Positions 35,086 to 44,570 of a stretch of DNA of 64,000 bases are shown in pieces. The notes under the pieces were generated by a model. The model saw only the letters and a program-made list of their open reading frames with translations, did not search any database and was not told the origin of the DNA. Position 1 is the stretch's first letter. Each line of letters starts with the position of its first letter. Both the position numbers and the translations under genes were made by a program. Source of the DNA: Campylobacter sp. MG1 (GTDB taxonomy: Bacteria; Campylobacterota; Campylobacteria; Campylobacterales; Campylobacteraceae); NCBI RefSeq assembly GCF_026616895.1, contig NZ_JANYME010000006.1, positions 1 through 64,000 on the forward strand, read 5' to 3'.

Positions 35086-38000
35086 TGTTAAAGTTAGCTA
35101 TTAATAGACCTATTACAGTTTTAATGTTGTTCTTAGCATTTTTGTTGTTTGGAATTTTATCTTTATTTATTATGCCTGTAAATTTATATCCTAATGTTAA
35201 TATCCCTTTGATTAAGATTACAACTTATGCTAATGCTGATTTGAATTATGTAAATTCACAGATTACAAGTAAGATTGAAAATGCTATATCTAGTGTTAGT
35301 CAGGTTAAGAAAATTTCTTCAAAAAGTTTTAATAATTTAAGTGTTATACATGTTGAATTCGAGCTAGGTAGAGATTTAGAAGTAGCTGTTAATGATATAA
35401 GAGAAAAAGTTTCTAAGTTAAAATTTGAATTTACTCCAAATGTTGAAAAGGTATCAAGTGATGCTGGATCAGTAATAAGTATTTTTGTAAATAGTTATAA
35501 GATGAACGATTCTGATTTTATGAATTTGGTTGATAATGAGATAATGCCTGATTTTCAACGAATAAAAGGTATTGGAGATGTTAATAATATAGGATTTTTA
35601 AAGAATGATATTAAAATTGAGCTTGATATTAATAAAATAAATAAATACCATTTAAATACTTTAGAAGTAACACAACTAATAAAAAGTCAAAATTTTAAAA
35701 ATTATTTAGGTAGTATAGAAAATAATGATAAAAATATAAGTATAAAAGGATATTTTGATTCAAATAGTATAGAAGAACTTGGCAATTTGAGAATCGGACC
35801 AGGAATATTATTAAAAGATATAGCTATTATAAAAAGAGATTATATAAATTATGATAGTTATGCTTATTATGCTGGTGATAGCGGGGTTTTATTTGAATTA
35901 AAAAAAGTATCAGGTTATAATACATTAGAAGCTATAAAAAATACTAAAGAAGCCTTAAAAAATATACAAGCAAAATATAAAGATGTTAATATAACAGTTG
36001 TTTATGATAAGTCAGATAATATTAAAAAGCATATATATCAAGTTGTATTTGATATGTGTTTTGGGGTATTTTTAACAATTATAATTGTGTTTTTATTTTT
36101 AAGAAATTTAAGTGCTACTATAATTGCAAGTATAGCTATTCCAACATCTATTGTCTCTAGCTTTTTTTTAATATATTTATTTGGTTATGATTTAAATAGA
36201 TTAACATTGATAGCGCTTACTTTATCAATAGGTATTTTTATCGACGATGCTATAGTGGTTATTGAAAATATTAGTAAAAAAATTCATTTAGAAAAAAATG
36301 CTTTATTAGCTAGTTATGCAGGTGTTAAAGAAATAGCATTTTCAGTATTTAGTATAAGTGTTGTATTATTGTGTGTTTTTATACCTATATCTTTTATGAA
36401 TAGTATTCCAGGATTATTTTTTAATGCATTAGGACTTAGTGTTGCGTTTGGTGTGATAATCTCTTTTTTGGTATGTATATTTTTAATACCAACTATTAGT
36501 GCTAGGTTTTTAAATACTAATGAAAGTATTTTTCATAAAAAAACTGAAAAATATTTTGAAAAATTAGAAAATTCATATGAGAATATATTAGATTATATTT
36601 TAAAATATAAGAAGATTTTTGTATTTATTATATTATTTATTTGTTTTATATCTTTTTCTTTAGCTTCTAAAGTTGGTTTAAATTTTTTACCTATGGAAGA
36701 TGATAGCGAATTACAAGTTCAAATTGATGCTAAGGAAGATGTGTCAATATATACTATGCAAAAACAAGGAATGTTAGCATTAAATCAAATAAAATCAAAT
36801 GAAAATGTAGATTATGCTTATTTGTTAATAGGTTATGATGAGGCTAAGGATAGAAAAAAAGCTAAAATTTATGTTAAATTAAAACCATTAGAAGATAGGA
36901 AGTTAAGACAAAGCGAAGTCGTTCAAAATCTTAGAAATAGCATAAATTTCCAAAAATATAAAGTAAAAGTTTTAGAAATTCCTAAATTTGAAGGTGCTGG
37001 AGTTGATGAACCTATACAATTTGTATTATTAGGTGATGATTTTACATCGTTAGTAGGTGCAAGCAGAAAAGTTAAAAATTTATTAAATGAGATTGATGGA
37101 GTAGTAGATGTTGAAGATGATATAGATGCATTTTCTAATGTTTTAGCAATACATATTAATAGAGAAAAAGCAAGAAAATTAAATGTTAATATATTAGAAT
37201 TATCACAGGTTATTCAAACAGCTTTTGCTAATGTTAAAATAGGTGTTTTAGATAATATAAATGATAGCGAAGATATTTATATAGCTTTAAGTAAGGAACA
37301 AAAAGAACATATAAACACTCTTGATAAAATACAAATTAAAACTTTAGATGGAAATATAATTGGATTAAATAGTATTGTTACTATAAAACAAATTAAAGAT
37401 AATAGTAGTATTAATAGATTTAATAAAGAACGTTCTATAAAAATTACTTCAGGTATTGATAATATCTCTTTAGGCGATGTTAAAAAACAAATTTTAGATA
37501 ATATTGATAATATCATAGATAGCAATAATATAAATTATAGATTTGTAGGTTTTATTGAATTATTAGATGAAACAATTATGGGATTTATTATTGTTATGGT
37601 TTTAGCATTTACTCTTATTTATCTAGTATTAGCTGCTCTTTATGAAAGTTTAATAGTTCCTTTCGTTATAATGCTTACTATGCCTTTAGCATTTGCTGGT
37701 GCTTGTATAGGTTTATTTATTACAAATAATCAATTTTCATTATTTGTTTTAGTAGCGTTGATATTATTGTTTGGTATGGTTGGAAAAAACGCTATTTTAC
37801 TTATTGATGTGGCTAATAAATTATGTGATAGTGGTATGAATGTTAAACAAGCATTGAAGGTAGCTGGTAAAAAAAGAATTAGAGCGATATTAATGACTAC
37901 GATTGCTATGATTTTTGCAATGCTTCCTTTAGCTATATCACATGGTGCTGGATATGAGAGTAATTCTCCTATGGCTATAGCTGTAATTAGTGGTTTGATT

Positions 38001-38102
38001 AGTTCTACTATTTTAACATTATTTGCTGTTCCGGCTATTTATGAAATTTGTTATAAAATAGATAGAAAGCTAAAATCAATTTATAAAAGAGATTTAATTT
38101 AG
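35085..38102 (+). CDS. cmeF: RND multidrug efflux inner-membrane transporter, CmeF-like
   Basis: 1005 residues, about twelve membrane helices in two halves (first helix 8-30; clusters near 325-480 and 840-1000), each with a large periplasmic loop. The proton-relay acids Asp387-Asp388 (FIDDAIVVIEN) and Lys901 (VGKNAILLID) are intact, so it should be an active proton-driven pump. Start MLKLAINRPITVLMLFLA is typical. Overlaps the adaptor gene by one base. Confidence 0.9.
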   Translation: MLKLAINRPITVLMLFLAFLLFGILSLFIMPVNLYPNVNIPLIKITTYANADLNYVNSQITSKIENAISSVSQVKKISSKSFNNLSVIHVEFELGRDLEVAVNDIREKVSKLKFEFTPNVEKVSSDAGSVISIFVNSYKMNDSDFMNLVDNEIMPDFQRIKGIGDVNNIGFLKNDIKIELDINKINKYHLNTLEVTQLIKSQNFKNYLGSIENNDKNISIKGYFDSNSIEELGNLRIGPGILLKDIAIIKRDYINYDSYAYYAGDSGVLFELKKVSGYNTLEAIKNTKEALKNIQAKYKDVNITVVYDKSDNIKKHIYQVVFDMCFGVFLTIIIVFLFLRNLSATIIASIAIPTSIVSSFFLIYLFGYDLNRLTLIALTLSIGIFIDDAIVVIENISKKIHLEKNALLASYAGVKEIAFSVFSISVVLLCVFIPISFMNSIPGLFFNALGLSVAFGVIISFLVCIFLIPTISARFLNTNESIFHKKTEKYFEKLENSYENILDYILKYKKIFVFIILFICFISFSLASKVGLNFLPMEDDSELQVQIDAKEDVSIYTMQKQGMLALNQIKSNENVDYAYLLIGYDEAKDRKKAKIYVKLKPLEDRKLRQSEVVQNLRNSINFQKYKVKVLEIPKFEGAGVDEPIQFVLLGDDFTSLVGASRKVKNLLNEIDGVVDVEDDIDAFSNVLAIHINREKARKLNVNILELSQVIQTAFANVKIGVLDNINDSEDIYIALSKEQKEHINTLDKIQIKTLDGNIIGLNSIVTIKQIKDNSSINRFNKERSIKITSGIDNISLGDVKKQILDNIDNIIDSNNINYRFVGFIELLDETIMGFIIVMVLAFTLIYLVLAALYESLIVPFVIMLTMPLAFAGACIGLFITNNQFSLFVLVALILLFGMVGKNAILLIDVANKLCDSGMNVKQALKVAGKKRIRAILMTTIAMIFAMLPLAISHGAGYESNSPMAIAVISGLISSTILTLFAVPAIYEICYKIDRKLKSIYKRDLI

Positions 38103-38120
38103 TTTATTAAAGGAGATTAT

Positions 38121-38570
38121 TTGAAAAATATTTTATTTTTAGTTTTTTTACTAAATTTAAGTCTTTTTTCTTATGATAGAATTAGTGAATTAAATATGTA
38201 TTGTGAAGAGGATAAAAACTCATTTGCTTGTAATGAAATAGGATATGCTTATCAGTGGGGTATTGATATTAAGAAAAATTTAAAAAAAGCAAATATATAT
38301 TACAGAAAAGGCTGTAATTTAGGTAATACTGGTGCTTGTAATAATTTAGCTTATTCTTATGAAAAAGGTCTAGGAATGAGTAAAAATTACGATATGGCTA
38401 TTAAACTCTATACGAATGCTTGTAATAAAAAAAATGGTATAAGCTGTAATAATCTAGCATATATTTATTATGATATTAAAAATGATTTAAAAAGTGCTAA
38501 GAAGTATTTTAAAAAATCATGTGATTTAGGTTATGAAGTTGCTTGTAAAAAATATAGTTTTATAAAGTAA
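38121..38570 (+). CDS. Secreted Sel1-repeat, cysteine-rich (Hcp-like) protein
   Basis: 149 residues, TTG start with AAAGGAGA at proper distance. After a signal peptide (about 1-17) come three to four Sel1-like units, each with a Cys pair: C-x7-C in GCNLGNTGAC, ACNKKNGISC and SCDLGYEVAC, and C-x8-C in the first unit. This is the disulfide pattern of Helicobacter cysteine-rich proteins, which are periplasmic or secreted. The gene is 18 bases after cmeF and may be co-expressed. Substrate or partner unknown. Confidence 0.85.
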   Translation: MKNILFLVFLLNLSLFSYDRISELNMYCEEDKNSFACNEIGYAYQWGIDIKKNLKKANIYYRKGCNLGNTGACNNLAYSYEKGLGMSKNYDMAIKLYTNACNKKNGISCNNLAYIYYDIKNDLKSAKKYFKKSCDLGYEVACKKYSFIK

Positions 38571-38639
38571 TTTAGATATAAATTTAAATTATTTAATAAA
38601 AAAAGATATATTTTAACTAATTTATTTTTTAGGATTTTT

Positions 38640-39284
38640 ATGGATTTTAGTATTATTAAAGAATTTTATCCAATGTATATAGACGCATTAGTCCTTACTA
38701 TAAAACTAGCATTTTATGGCATAGTTTTATCATTTTTAATAGGTTTATTTTGTATGTGGGTTGAGTTACATAAACTAAGGTTTTTAAAATTAATTTGTAA
38801 TGCTTATATAGAGCTTTCAAGAAATACCCCACTTTTAATTCATTTGTTTTTTTTATATTATGCTTTGCCAAAATTAGGTATTAAGTTTGAAGCCTTTACT
38901 TGTGGTGTAATAGGACTTGCATTTTTAGGTGGAAGTTATATGGCTGAGAGTTTGAAATCAGGTTTAAACGCCGTTAGCAAACATCAAATAGAGAGTGGAT
39001 ATGCTTTAGCTTTAAATAAAAATCAAATTTTATATTACATAATTTTACCATTATCTTTAAGAGTATCTATGGCAGGAATTAGTGCAAATATAATATTTTT
39101 ATTAAAAGAAACATCAGTAGTAAGCGTAATAGCTTTAGCTGATTTAGTCTACACAGCAAAAGATATAATAGGACTTTACTATGTAACTAATGAAGCTTTA
39201 TTTATGCTTTGTGTTGCTTATTTTATAATGATTTTACCGCTTTCATTATTTTTAACTTGGTTTGAAGCAAGGATTAAAAAATGA
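38640..39284 (+). CDS. Polar amino-acid ABC transporter permease (HisM/GlnP type), first subunit
   Basis: 214 residues with about five membrane helices. The EAA loop that contacts the ATPase is SGYALALNKNQILYYIILPLSLR. The permease domain opens YIDALVLTIKLAFYGIVLSFLIG, and RNTPLLIHLFFLYYALP is characteristic of the glutamine/cysteine permease group. It is like C. jejuni Cj0920c. The stop overlaps the second permease by four bases. The 69 bases before it are AT-rich with no clear promoter. Confidence 0.92.
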   Translation: MDFSIIKEFYPMYIDALVLTIKLAFYGIVLSFLIGLFCMWVELHKLRFLKLICNAYIELSRNTPLLIHLFFLYYALPKLGIKFEAFTCGVIGLAFLGGSYMAESLKSGLNAVSKHQIESGYALALNKNQILYYIILPLSLRVSMAGISANIIFLLKETSVVSVIALADLVYTAKDIIGLYYVTNEALFMLCVAYFIMILPLSLFLTWFEARIKK

Positions 39285-39943
39285 TTGAAATATTATTTGA
39301 TTTATCAATTTATTCAAGGCTTTATGAAGGTTTAAAGGTTACTTTGTTTATATCTTTTGTATCTATATTTTTCTCAATTATAGGTGGGCTTGTTTTAGGC
39401 GTTTTTATGAGTTTGGGAAATAAAATTATTTTTTATATTTTAAAAATAATTCTTGAAATAGTTAGATTTATGCCTATTATTGTGTGGCTTTTTTTAGTAT
39501 ATTTTGGTTTTGCAAAATGGTTAAATTTACAAATAAATGCTGTTAGTGCTAGCATAATTGTATTTATAATTTGGGGTGTATTTGAAATGATGGATTTAGT
39601 AAGAGGAGCAATTACTAGTATACCAAAACACCAATTTGAGAGTTCAGTCGCACTCGCACTTAGTAAGTATCAGACATATAGATTTATTATCTTACCACTC
39701 GCTACAAGAAGGTTGATTCCAAGTGTAATAAATTTATTAAGCCGTATGATTAAGACTACTTCAGTAGCTTATTTAATAGGTGTTGTAGATATTTTAGCAA
39801 TAGGTAATCAATTAAAAGAAGTTACATTATTTATTAGCAATATAGCACCTTTATATATTTATACAATTATATTTTTTATATATTTTATAATTTGTTATCC
39901 CTTATCAAAAATATCAAAAATACTAGAAAAAAGGTGGAGTTAA
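39281..39943 (+). CDS. Polar amino-acid ABC transporter permease, second subunit
   Basis: 220 residues, about five membrane helices. It opens YSRLYEGLKVTLFISFVSIF and has VRFMPIIVWLFLVYFGF in place of the RNTP segment, and the EAA loop ESSVALALSKYQTYRFIILPL. It pairs with the preceding permease to form the membrane channel; C. jejuni Cj0919c is the likely counterpart. Its stop overlaps the ATPase start by one base (TAATG). Confidence 0.92.
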   Translation: MIEILFDLSIYSRLYEGLKVTLFISFVSIFFSIIGGLVLGVFMSLGNKIIFYILKIILEIVRFMPIIVWLFLVYFGFAKWLNLQINAVSASIIVFIIWGVFEMMDLVRGAITSIPKHQFESSVALALSKYQTYRFIILPLATRRLIPSVINLLSRMIKTTSVAYLIGVVDILAIGNQLKEVTLFISNIAPLYIYTIIFFIYFIICYPLSKISKILEKRWS

Positions 39944-40683
39944 TGAGTATTTTAAAACTTGAAAATATTAATAAATTTTACGGCAATAACCACGCTTTAA
40001 AGGATATTTCTTTTGAAGTTAATAAAGGCGAAGTTGTTGTTTTAGTAGGGCCTAGTGGCTGCGGGAAAAGCACAACTTTAAGGTGTATTAATGGACTTGA
40101 AAATATAGCTAGTGGAAATATTTATATAAAAAATGAAATAATTAATAAAGATTATAAAAACTGGCAAGAGATTAGAAAATATGTTGGAATGGTGTTTCAA
40201 AGCTATGAATTGTTTGACCATTTAAATGTGCTTGAAAATATCTTATTAGCTCCTATGAAAGTTCAAAAGCGTAAAAAAGATGAAGTTTTAAAACAAGCCC
40301 TAGATTTATTACAAAAAGTTGGTTTAGAACATAAACAAAACGCCTATCCAAAAGAGCTAAGTGGCGGTCAAAAACAAAGAATTGCAATAGTTAGAGCTTT
40401 ATGTATGAATCCTGAAATTATGCTTTTTGATGAAGTTACGGCTGCGCTTGATCCTGAAATAGTAAGAGAAGTTTTAGATGTATTATTAAATCTTGCAAAA
40501 GAAGAAAAAACAATGCTAATAGTAACTCACGAAATGGCATTTGCTAGAGCTGTAGCTGATAAAATTATTTTTATGGATAGTGGCAAAATCGTTGAAATTG
40601 CAAGTCCTGAAGAGTTTTTTACAAATCCGCAAACTAATAGAGCTAAGCAATTTTTAAATATGTTTGAATTTAAAAAGGATTAA
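39943..40683 (+). CDS. Polar amino-acid ABC transporter ATP-binding protein (PebC/GlnQ-like)
   Basis: 246 residues from the ATG at 39943, the start that couples to the permease stop and gives the usual opening MSILKLENINKFYGNNHALK. Walker A GPSGCGKST is near residues 37-45, Q-loop MVFQSYELFDHL, signature LSGGQKQRIAIVRAL, Walker B IMLFDEVTAALDPE, and H-loop VTHEMAFA. It drives uptake through the two permeases. Confidence 0.95.
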   Translation: MSILKLENINKFYGNNHALKDISFEVNKGEVVVLVGPSGCGKSTTLRCINGLENIASGNIYIKNEIINKDYKNWQEIRKYVGMVFQSYELFDHLNVLENILLAPMKVQKRKKDEVLKQALDLLQKVGLEHKQNAYPKELSGGQKQRIAIVRALCMNPEIMLFDEVTAALDPEIVREVLDVLLNLAKEEKTMLIVTHEMAFARAVADKIIFMDSGKIVEIASPEEFFTNPQTNRAKQFLNMFEFKKD

Positions 40684-40710
40684 AATTATCTTTTATTAAT
40701 TTTTTATGTG

Positions 40711-40716
40711 TAGAAT
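40711..40716 (+). promoter_or_regulatory. cjaA: Putative promoter -10 box before the binding-protein gene
   Basis: TAGAAT at 40711-40716 with TGTG directly before it (extended -10) and T-rich DNA upstream. AAAGGAGAAA precedes the ATG at 40746. A separate promoter would give the binding protein the excess over the membrane subunits that such systems need. Confidence 0.45.
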
Positions 40717-40745
40717 TATAGACGATTTTATTTAAAGGAGAAATT

Positions 40746-41558
40746 ATGAAAAAAGTTATTTTATCACTTGTTGCAGGGGCTTTACTAACCTGTTTTGCTA
40801 ATGCTAGAAATATTGAAGAGATTAAAACTAGCGATAATATTAAAATAGGCGTTTTTGCTGATAAACCACCATTTGGCTTTGTTGATAAAGAAGGTAAGTT
40901 TCAAGGCTATGATATTTATTTTGCAAAAAGAATTGCTAAAGATTTATTAGGTAGTGAAGATAAATTAACCTTAGTTCCTGTTGAAGCTGCTAGTAGGGTT
41001 GAGTTTTTACAATCTGATAAAGTTGATATTATTTTAGCTAATTTTACAAAAACACCTGAAAGAGCAAGAGTTGTTGATTTTGCATTACCTTATATGAAAG
41101 TTTCATTAGGCATTGCAAGTCCTAAAAATGCAGAGATTAAAGACATTAAAGAACTAGATGGAAAAACTCTAATCGTAAATAAAGGCACAACTGCTGATGC
41201 GTATTTTACAAAAAATAAAAACGGAGTAAATCTAGCAAAATACGATCAAAATACTGAAACTTTTGGAGCATTATTAGATGGCAGAGGTGCTGCACTAGCA
41301 CACGATAATACCTTGCTTTTTGCTTGGGTTAAAAACAATCCTGATTTTGTAGTAGGTATTAGTGAATTAGGAGATATTGATGTAATCGCACCTGCTGTTA
41401 AAAAAGGCAATAAAGAGCTTTTAGAATGGCTAAATAATGAGATAGTAAAACTAGGCGAAGAGCAATTCTTCCACAAAAATTATGATGAAACTCTAGCACC
41501 TGTTTATGGAACTGATATTGATAAAGAAAGTGTTGTTGTAGAAGGCGGCAAAATTTAA
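40746..41558 (+). CDS. cjaA: Periplasmic amino-acid (probably cysteine) binding protein, CjaA-like
   Basis: 270 residues, family 3 solute-binding protein. Segments IGVFADKPPFGFVD, VDIILANFTKTPERA, NKGTTADAYFT, KYDQNTETF and the C-terminal VVVEGGKI match CjaA (Cj0982c), the cysteine-binding protein of C. jejuni, better than PEB1. The signal peptide (about 1-21) ends CFANA; the Cys at 16 has Leu-Leu-Thr before it, not a standard lipobox, so this copy seems freely periplasmic whereas C. jejuni CjaA is lipidated. It sits with permease and ATPase genes. Confidence 0.85.
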   Translation: MKKVILSLVAGALLTCFANARNIEEIKTSDNIKIGVFADKPPFGFVDKEGKFQGYDIYFAKRIAKDLLGSEDKLTLVPVEAASRVEFLQSDKVDIILANFTKTPERARVVDFALPYMKVSLGIASPKNAEIKDIKELDGKTLIVNKGTTADAYFTKNKNGVNLAKYDQNTETFGALLDGRGAALAHDNTLLFAWVKNNPDFVVGISELGDIDVIAPAVKKGNKELLEWLNNEIVKLGEEQFFHKNYDETLAPVYGTDIDKESVVVEGGKI

Positions 41559-41586
41559 AATTCTAGGCTTAAAAAGCCTAGAATTT
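41558..41586 (+). terminator. Terminator after the amino-acid transporter genes
   Basis: A perfect 13-bp inverted repeat (41558-41570 with 41574-41586) with a three-base AAA loop is followed by ATTATTGTTT. It starts at the last base of the binding-protein stop codon and separates it from def. Confidence 0.9.
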
Positions 41587-41632
41587 ATTATTGTTTAATA
41601 TAATTTGTTTTTAACTCATAAAAAGGTTGTTA

Positions 41633-42151
41633 ATGATACTTGATATTTTAAAATATCCAAATAAAGCATTGTTTGTAAGAAGTGAAGAAGTAAAAGATTT
41701 TGATGCGAATTTACATGAATTATTAGATAATATGTATGACACAATGATTATTTCTAGTGGTATAGGCTTAGCTGCAATTCAAGTAGGAAAACCTTTTAGA
41801 ATATTTATTATAAATTTAATTAATGATAATGAAGTTCAAGATAAAAATGATTTAATTGAATTTATCAATCCAAAAATTACACCTTTAGATGATAAAACTC
41901 AAATTTATGAGGAAGGTTGTCTTAGTGTTCCAGGTTTTTTTGAAGAAGTTATTCGTCATGAAAATATTAGAGTAGATTTTTATGATAGATACGGTAATAT
42001 AAGTACACTAGAAGCTAGTGGCTTACTTTCAGTTGCAATACAACATGAAAATGATCATTTAGATGGTCATTTGTTTATAGAAAAAATTGGTTATCAGGCT
42101 AGAAAAAAATTAGAAAAATATTTAAAAGAAAATAAAAAATCAAAAAAGTAA
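41633..42151 (+). CDS. def: Peptide deformylase
   Basis: 172 residues from the ATG at 41633, with AAAAGG six bases upstream; a TTG two codons earlier is possible but badly placed. It removes the formyl group from new proteins. All three motifs are present: GIGLAAIQVG, EGCLSVPG with the metal-binding Cys, and QHENDHLDG with the two metal His and catalytic Glu. A Lys-rich tail follows. Confidence 0.96.
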   Translation: MILDILKYPNKALFVRSEEVKDFDANLHELLDNMYDTMIISSGIGLAAIQVGKPFRIFIINLINDNEVQDKNDLIEFINPKITPLDDKTQIYEEGCLSVPGFFEEVIRHENIRVDFYDRYGNISTLEASGLLSVAIQHENDHLDGHLFIEKIGYQARKKLEKYLKENKKSKK

Positions 42152-42240
42152 TCTTTGTAAAAAATAAAATTAATATTTTATGAAAATATGAAAAATTATA
42201 TAACTATTTTGTATTTATATTTGTTTTATTTTATTTTGTG

Positions 42241-42246
42241 TAAAAT
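42241..42246 (+). promoter_or_regulatory. serA: Putative serA promoter -10 box in a 191-bp gap
   Basis: The 191 bases between def and serA are highly AT-rich. TAAAAT at 42241-42246 preceded by TTTTGTG fits an extended -10 with upstream T-tract. The leader would be about 90 bases, ending in AAAAGGAGATAGAA before the GTG start. No clear attenuator or riboswitch shape is visible in the leader. Confidence 0.45.
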
Positions 42247-42342
42247 ATACTCATTAATCATCAAATTTAAAAAAAATATATTATTTATTAATATTTTTTA
42301 CTAAACTACATTTTATACATATTTAATTAAAAGGAGATAGAA

Positions 42343-43929
42343 GTGCATAAGATTCTCGTATTGGATGGTGTTAGTGAATTAGGTGTAAAAATTTTAGAAA
42401 AAACTTGTAAAATTACTGAAATTCCAAAAATTTCATATGAAGAGTTATTAGAAATTATTAAAGATTATGATGCTGTAATAGTAAGATCAGCTACTAAAAT
42501 TACTGAAGAAGTATTGGATAAAGCAATAAATTTAAAAGTAATAGGTAGAGCAGGTGTTGGTGTTGATAATATTGATATAAAAGCTGCCACAAAAAAAGGT
42601 ATCATAGTTTTAAATGCTCCAAATGGTAATACTAATGCTGCTACTGAACATACTATGGCACTAATGCTTAGCTTAACAAGAGCTATCCCACAAGCACACG
42701 CTAGTATGAAAGCTGGACGCTGGGATAGAAAGTCATTTTTAGGTTTAGAATTAAAAGATAGAACTTTAGGTGTTTTAGGGCTTGGAAGAATTGGTGCAGG
42801 CGTAGCTAGTAGGGCACAAGCATTTGGTATGAAAGTATTAGCGTATGACCCTTATTTAAGCAATGAAAGAGCAGAACAATTAAGTGTAAAAAAATGTGAA
42901 ATGGATGAGGTATTAGCAAATGCTGATTTTTTAACACTTCATTTACCTTTAACAGATGAAACAAAAGGAATGATAAATAAAAATAGCATAGCAAAGATGA
43001 AAAAAGGCGTTAGAATCATAAATGCAGCTAGGGGTGAGTGTATAAATTTAGATGATTTAGTAGTGGCATTAAAAGAAGGTAAGGTTGCAGGTGCAGCACT
43101 TGATGTATTCCCTAGTGAGCCGCTTGGTGAACATGAAATTACAAAATTAGATAATGTAGTTTTAACCCCGCATTTAGGTGCATCTACAATAGAAGCTCAA
43201 GAAGGAGTAGCTGTTGATGTTGCTATCGCTATAAAAGAAGCATTAAATGGACAAATGGTAGCTAGTGCATTAAATGCCGTGCCAGTTAGCCCTGATATGT
43301 TAAATAAAATTAAACCTTATTTTAATTTAGTAAAAGCATTAGGTTATATTGCGTGTGCTATTACAAATTCTCCTATAAAAGAAGTAAAAATTGAATATTC
43401 TAATGTATTTAAAGATTTAGATACTAGAGCACTAAATCAAATGATGCTTTGTGGTTTATTGAATTCAATATTGCAAGAAAGAATTAATATTGTTAACGCA
43501 CCTATGATAGCACAAGAAAGAGGTATTCATTTAGTAGAACAAAAAAGTGATTATAATGTTAATTCAATAAAAGTAACAATTATTAGTGAGTTAGGAGAAC
43601 ACGAAATAACAGGTGCTTTAATGTCTGATAAAAGTGCTTATATCACGGCTATTGATGAGTACGAAATTAAATTTGAGCCAAGTGGAGTATTGTTGTTAAT
43701 ACCACATGATAATGTTCCTGGAATGATAGGTTTGATAGGAACTGCGTTAGGTAATGCTGGAATAAATATTTCAAGTATGCAGGTTAGTAAAACTCATAAA
43801 AGTGGTGAAAATATTATGGCTATAAGTATAAATAAAAAACCATTAAAGGCTGATTTTAAGAATATTTGTGATATAGCTGGGGTTCATGGTGTAAAACTTA
43901 TAGATTGTAGTGAGATTTGTGATGACTAA
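42343..43929 (+). CDS. serA: D-3-phosphoglycerate dehydrogenase
   Basis: 528 residues, GTG start, long SerA form. It is the first step of serine synthesis. The NAD-binding motif GLGRIGAGV is near residues 147-155. The catalytic Arg (NAARGECI), Glu and His (LTPHLGAST) are present. An intervening domain (about 315-450) and a C-terminal ACT domain (from about 452, LLLIPHDNVPGMIGLIG) usually allow serine feedback. Overlaps the next gene by eight bases. Confidence 0.96.
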   Translation: MHKILVLDGVSELGVKILEKTCKITEIPKISYEELLEIIKDYDAVIVRSATKITEEVLDKAINLKVIGRAGVGVDNIDIKAATKKGIIVLNAPNGNTNAATEHTMALMLSLTRAIPQAHASMKAGRWDRKSFLGLELKDRTLGVLGLGRIGAGVASRAQAFGMKVLAYDPYLSNERAEQLSVKKCEMDEVLANADFLTLHLPLTDETKGMINKNSIAKMKKGVRIINAARGECINLDDLVVALKEGKVAGAALDVFPSEPLGEHEITKLDNVVLTPHLGASTIEAQEGVAVDVAIAIKEALNGQMVASALNAVPVSPDMLNKIKPYFNLVKALGYIACAITNSPIKEVKIEYSNVFKDLDTRALNQMMLCGLLNSILQERINIVNAPMIAQERGIHLVEQKSDYNVNSIKVTIISELGEHEITGALMSDKSAYITAIDEYEIKFEPSGVLLLIPHDNVPGMIGLIGTALGNAGINISSMQVSKTHKSGENIMAISINKKPLKADFKNICDIAGVHGVKLIDCSEICDD

Positions 43930-44560
43930 GATAATTTTATTAAGACATGGGCAAACTAATTGGAATAAAGAGGGTCGTTATCAAGGACAAATTGATACTG
44001 ATTTAAGCGAGTTAGGAAAAGAACAAGCTAAATTATTATCTAATGCATTAAAAAAAATAAAGATTGATGAATTTATTGCAAGTCCATTGAAAAGGGCTTA
44101 TGAAACAGCTTGTGAGAGTGCAAAATTTCATAATAAACAAGTTATTAAAGATGAAAGATTATTAGAGATTAATCACGGTACTTGGGAAGGAAAATTATCT
44201 AGTGAAGTAGAAAAAATGGATAAAGAATTACTTAAAATGTGGAAACAAACACCACATTTAGTAAAAATGCCTAATGGTGAAAATTTACAAGATATTTTAA
44301 ATAGAGCTTTACCTTGTGTTGTTGAATTTGCTAAAAAATACGATGGTAAAACTATAGCTTTTTTTGCACACGATGCTGTTAATAAAGTATTGTTAGCACA
44401 TTTTTTGAATGCACCTCTTAGTTCATTTTGGAATATTTTACAGGATAATACTTGTATAAATGTGGTTGAATTTAACGATGATTTATTTAAAATCGTAACT
44501 TTAAATAATACTAATCATTTAGGATATTTATTTTCTGGCGAAATTCAATTAGGTTTATAA
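43922..44560 (+). CDS. Histidine phosphatase (phosphoglycerate-mutase branch 1), serine pathway candidate
   Basis: 212 residues from the ATG at 43922, which opens MTKIILLRHGQTNWN; an upstream in-frame codon lies further inside serA. Catalytic His9 is in LRHG, with Arg near 57 (SPLKRAYETA), EINHGTWEG and the second His in FAHDAVNKV. Cofactor-independent phosphoserine phosphatases of this family (PspA of Hydrogenobacter) exist, and overlap with serA suggests that role; GpmB-like or cobalamin phosphatases are the alternatives. Family firm, substrate inferred. Confidence 0.8.
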   Translation: MTKIILLRHGQTNWNKEGRYQGQIDTDLSELGKEQAKLLSNALKKIKIDEFIASPLKRAYETACESAKFHNKQVIKDERLLEINHGTWEGKLSSEVEKMDKELLKMWKQTPHLVKMPNGENLQDILNRALPCVVEFAKKYDGKTIAFFAHDAVNKVLLAHFLNAPLSSFWNILQDNTCINVVEFNDDLFKIVTLNNTNHLGYLFSGEIQLGL

Positions 44561-44570
44561 TGTATAAAAA

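Noticed and set aside
42152-42342. Riboswitch or attenuator in the 191-bp serA leader
   Set aside because: No conserved aptamer shape or leader peptide was seen; the stretch is A/T-rich and best read as promoter plus plain leader.
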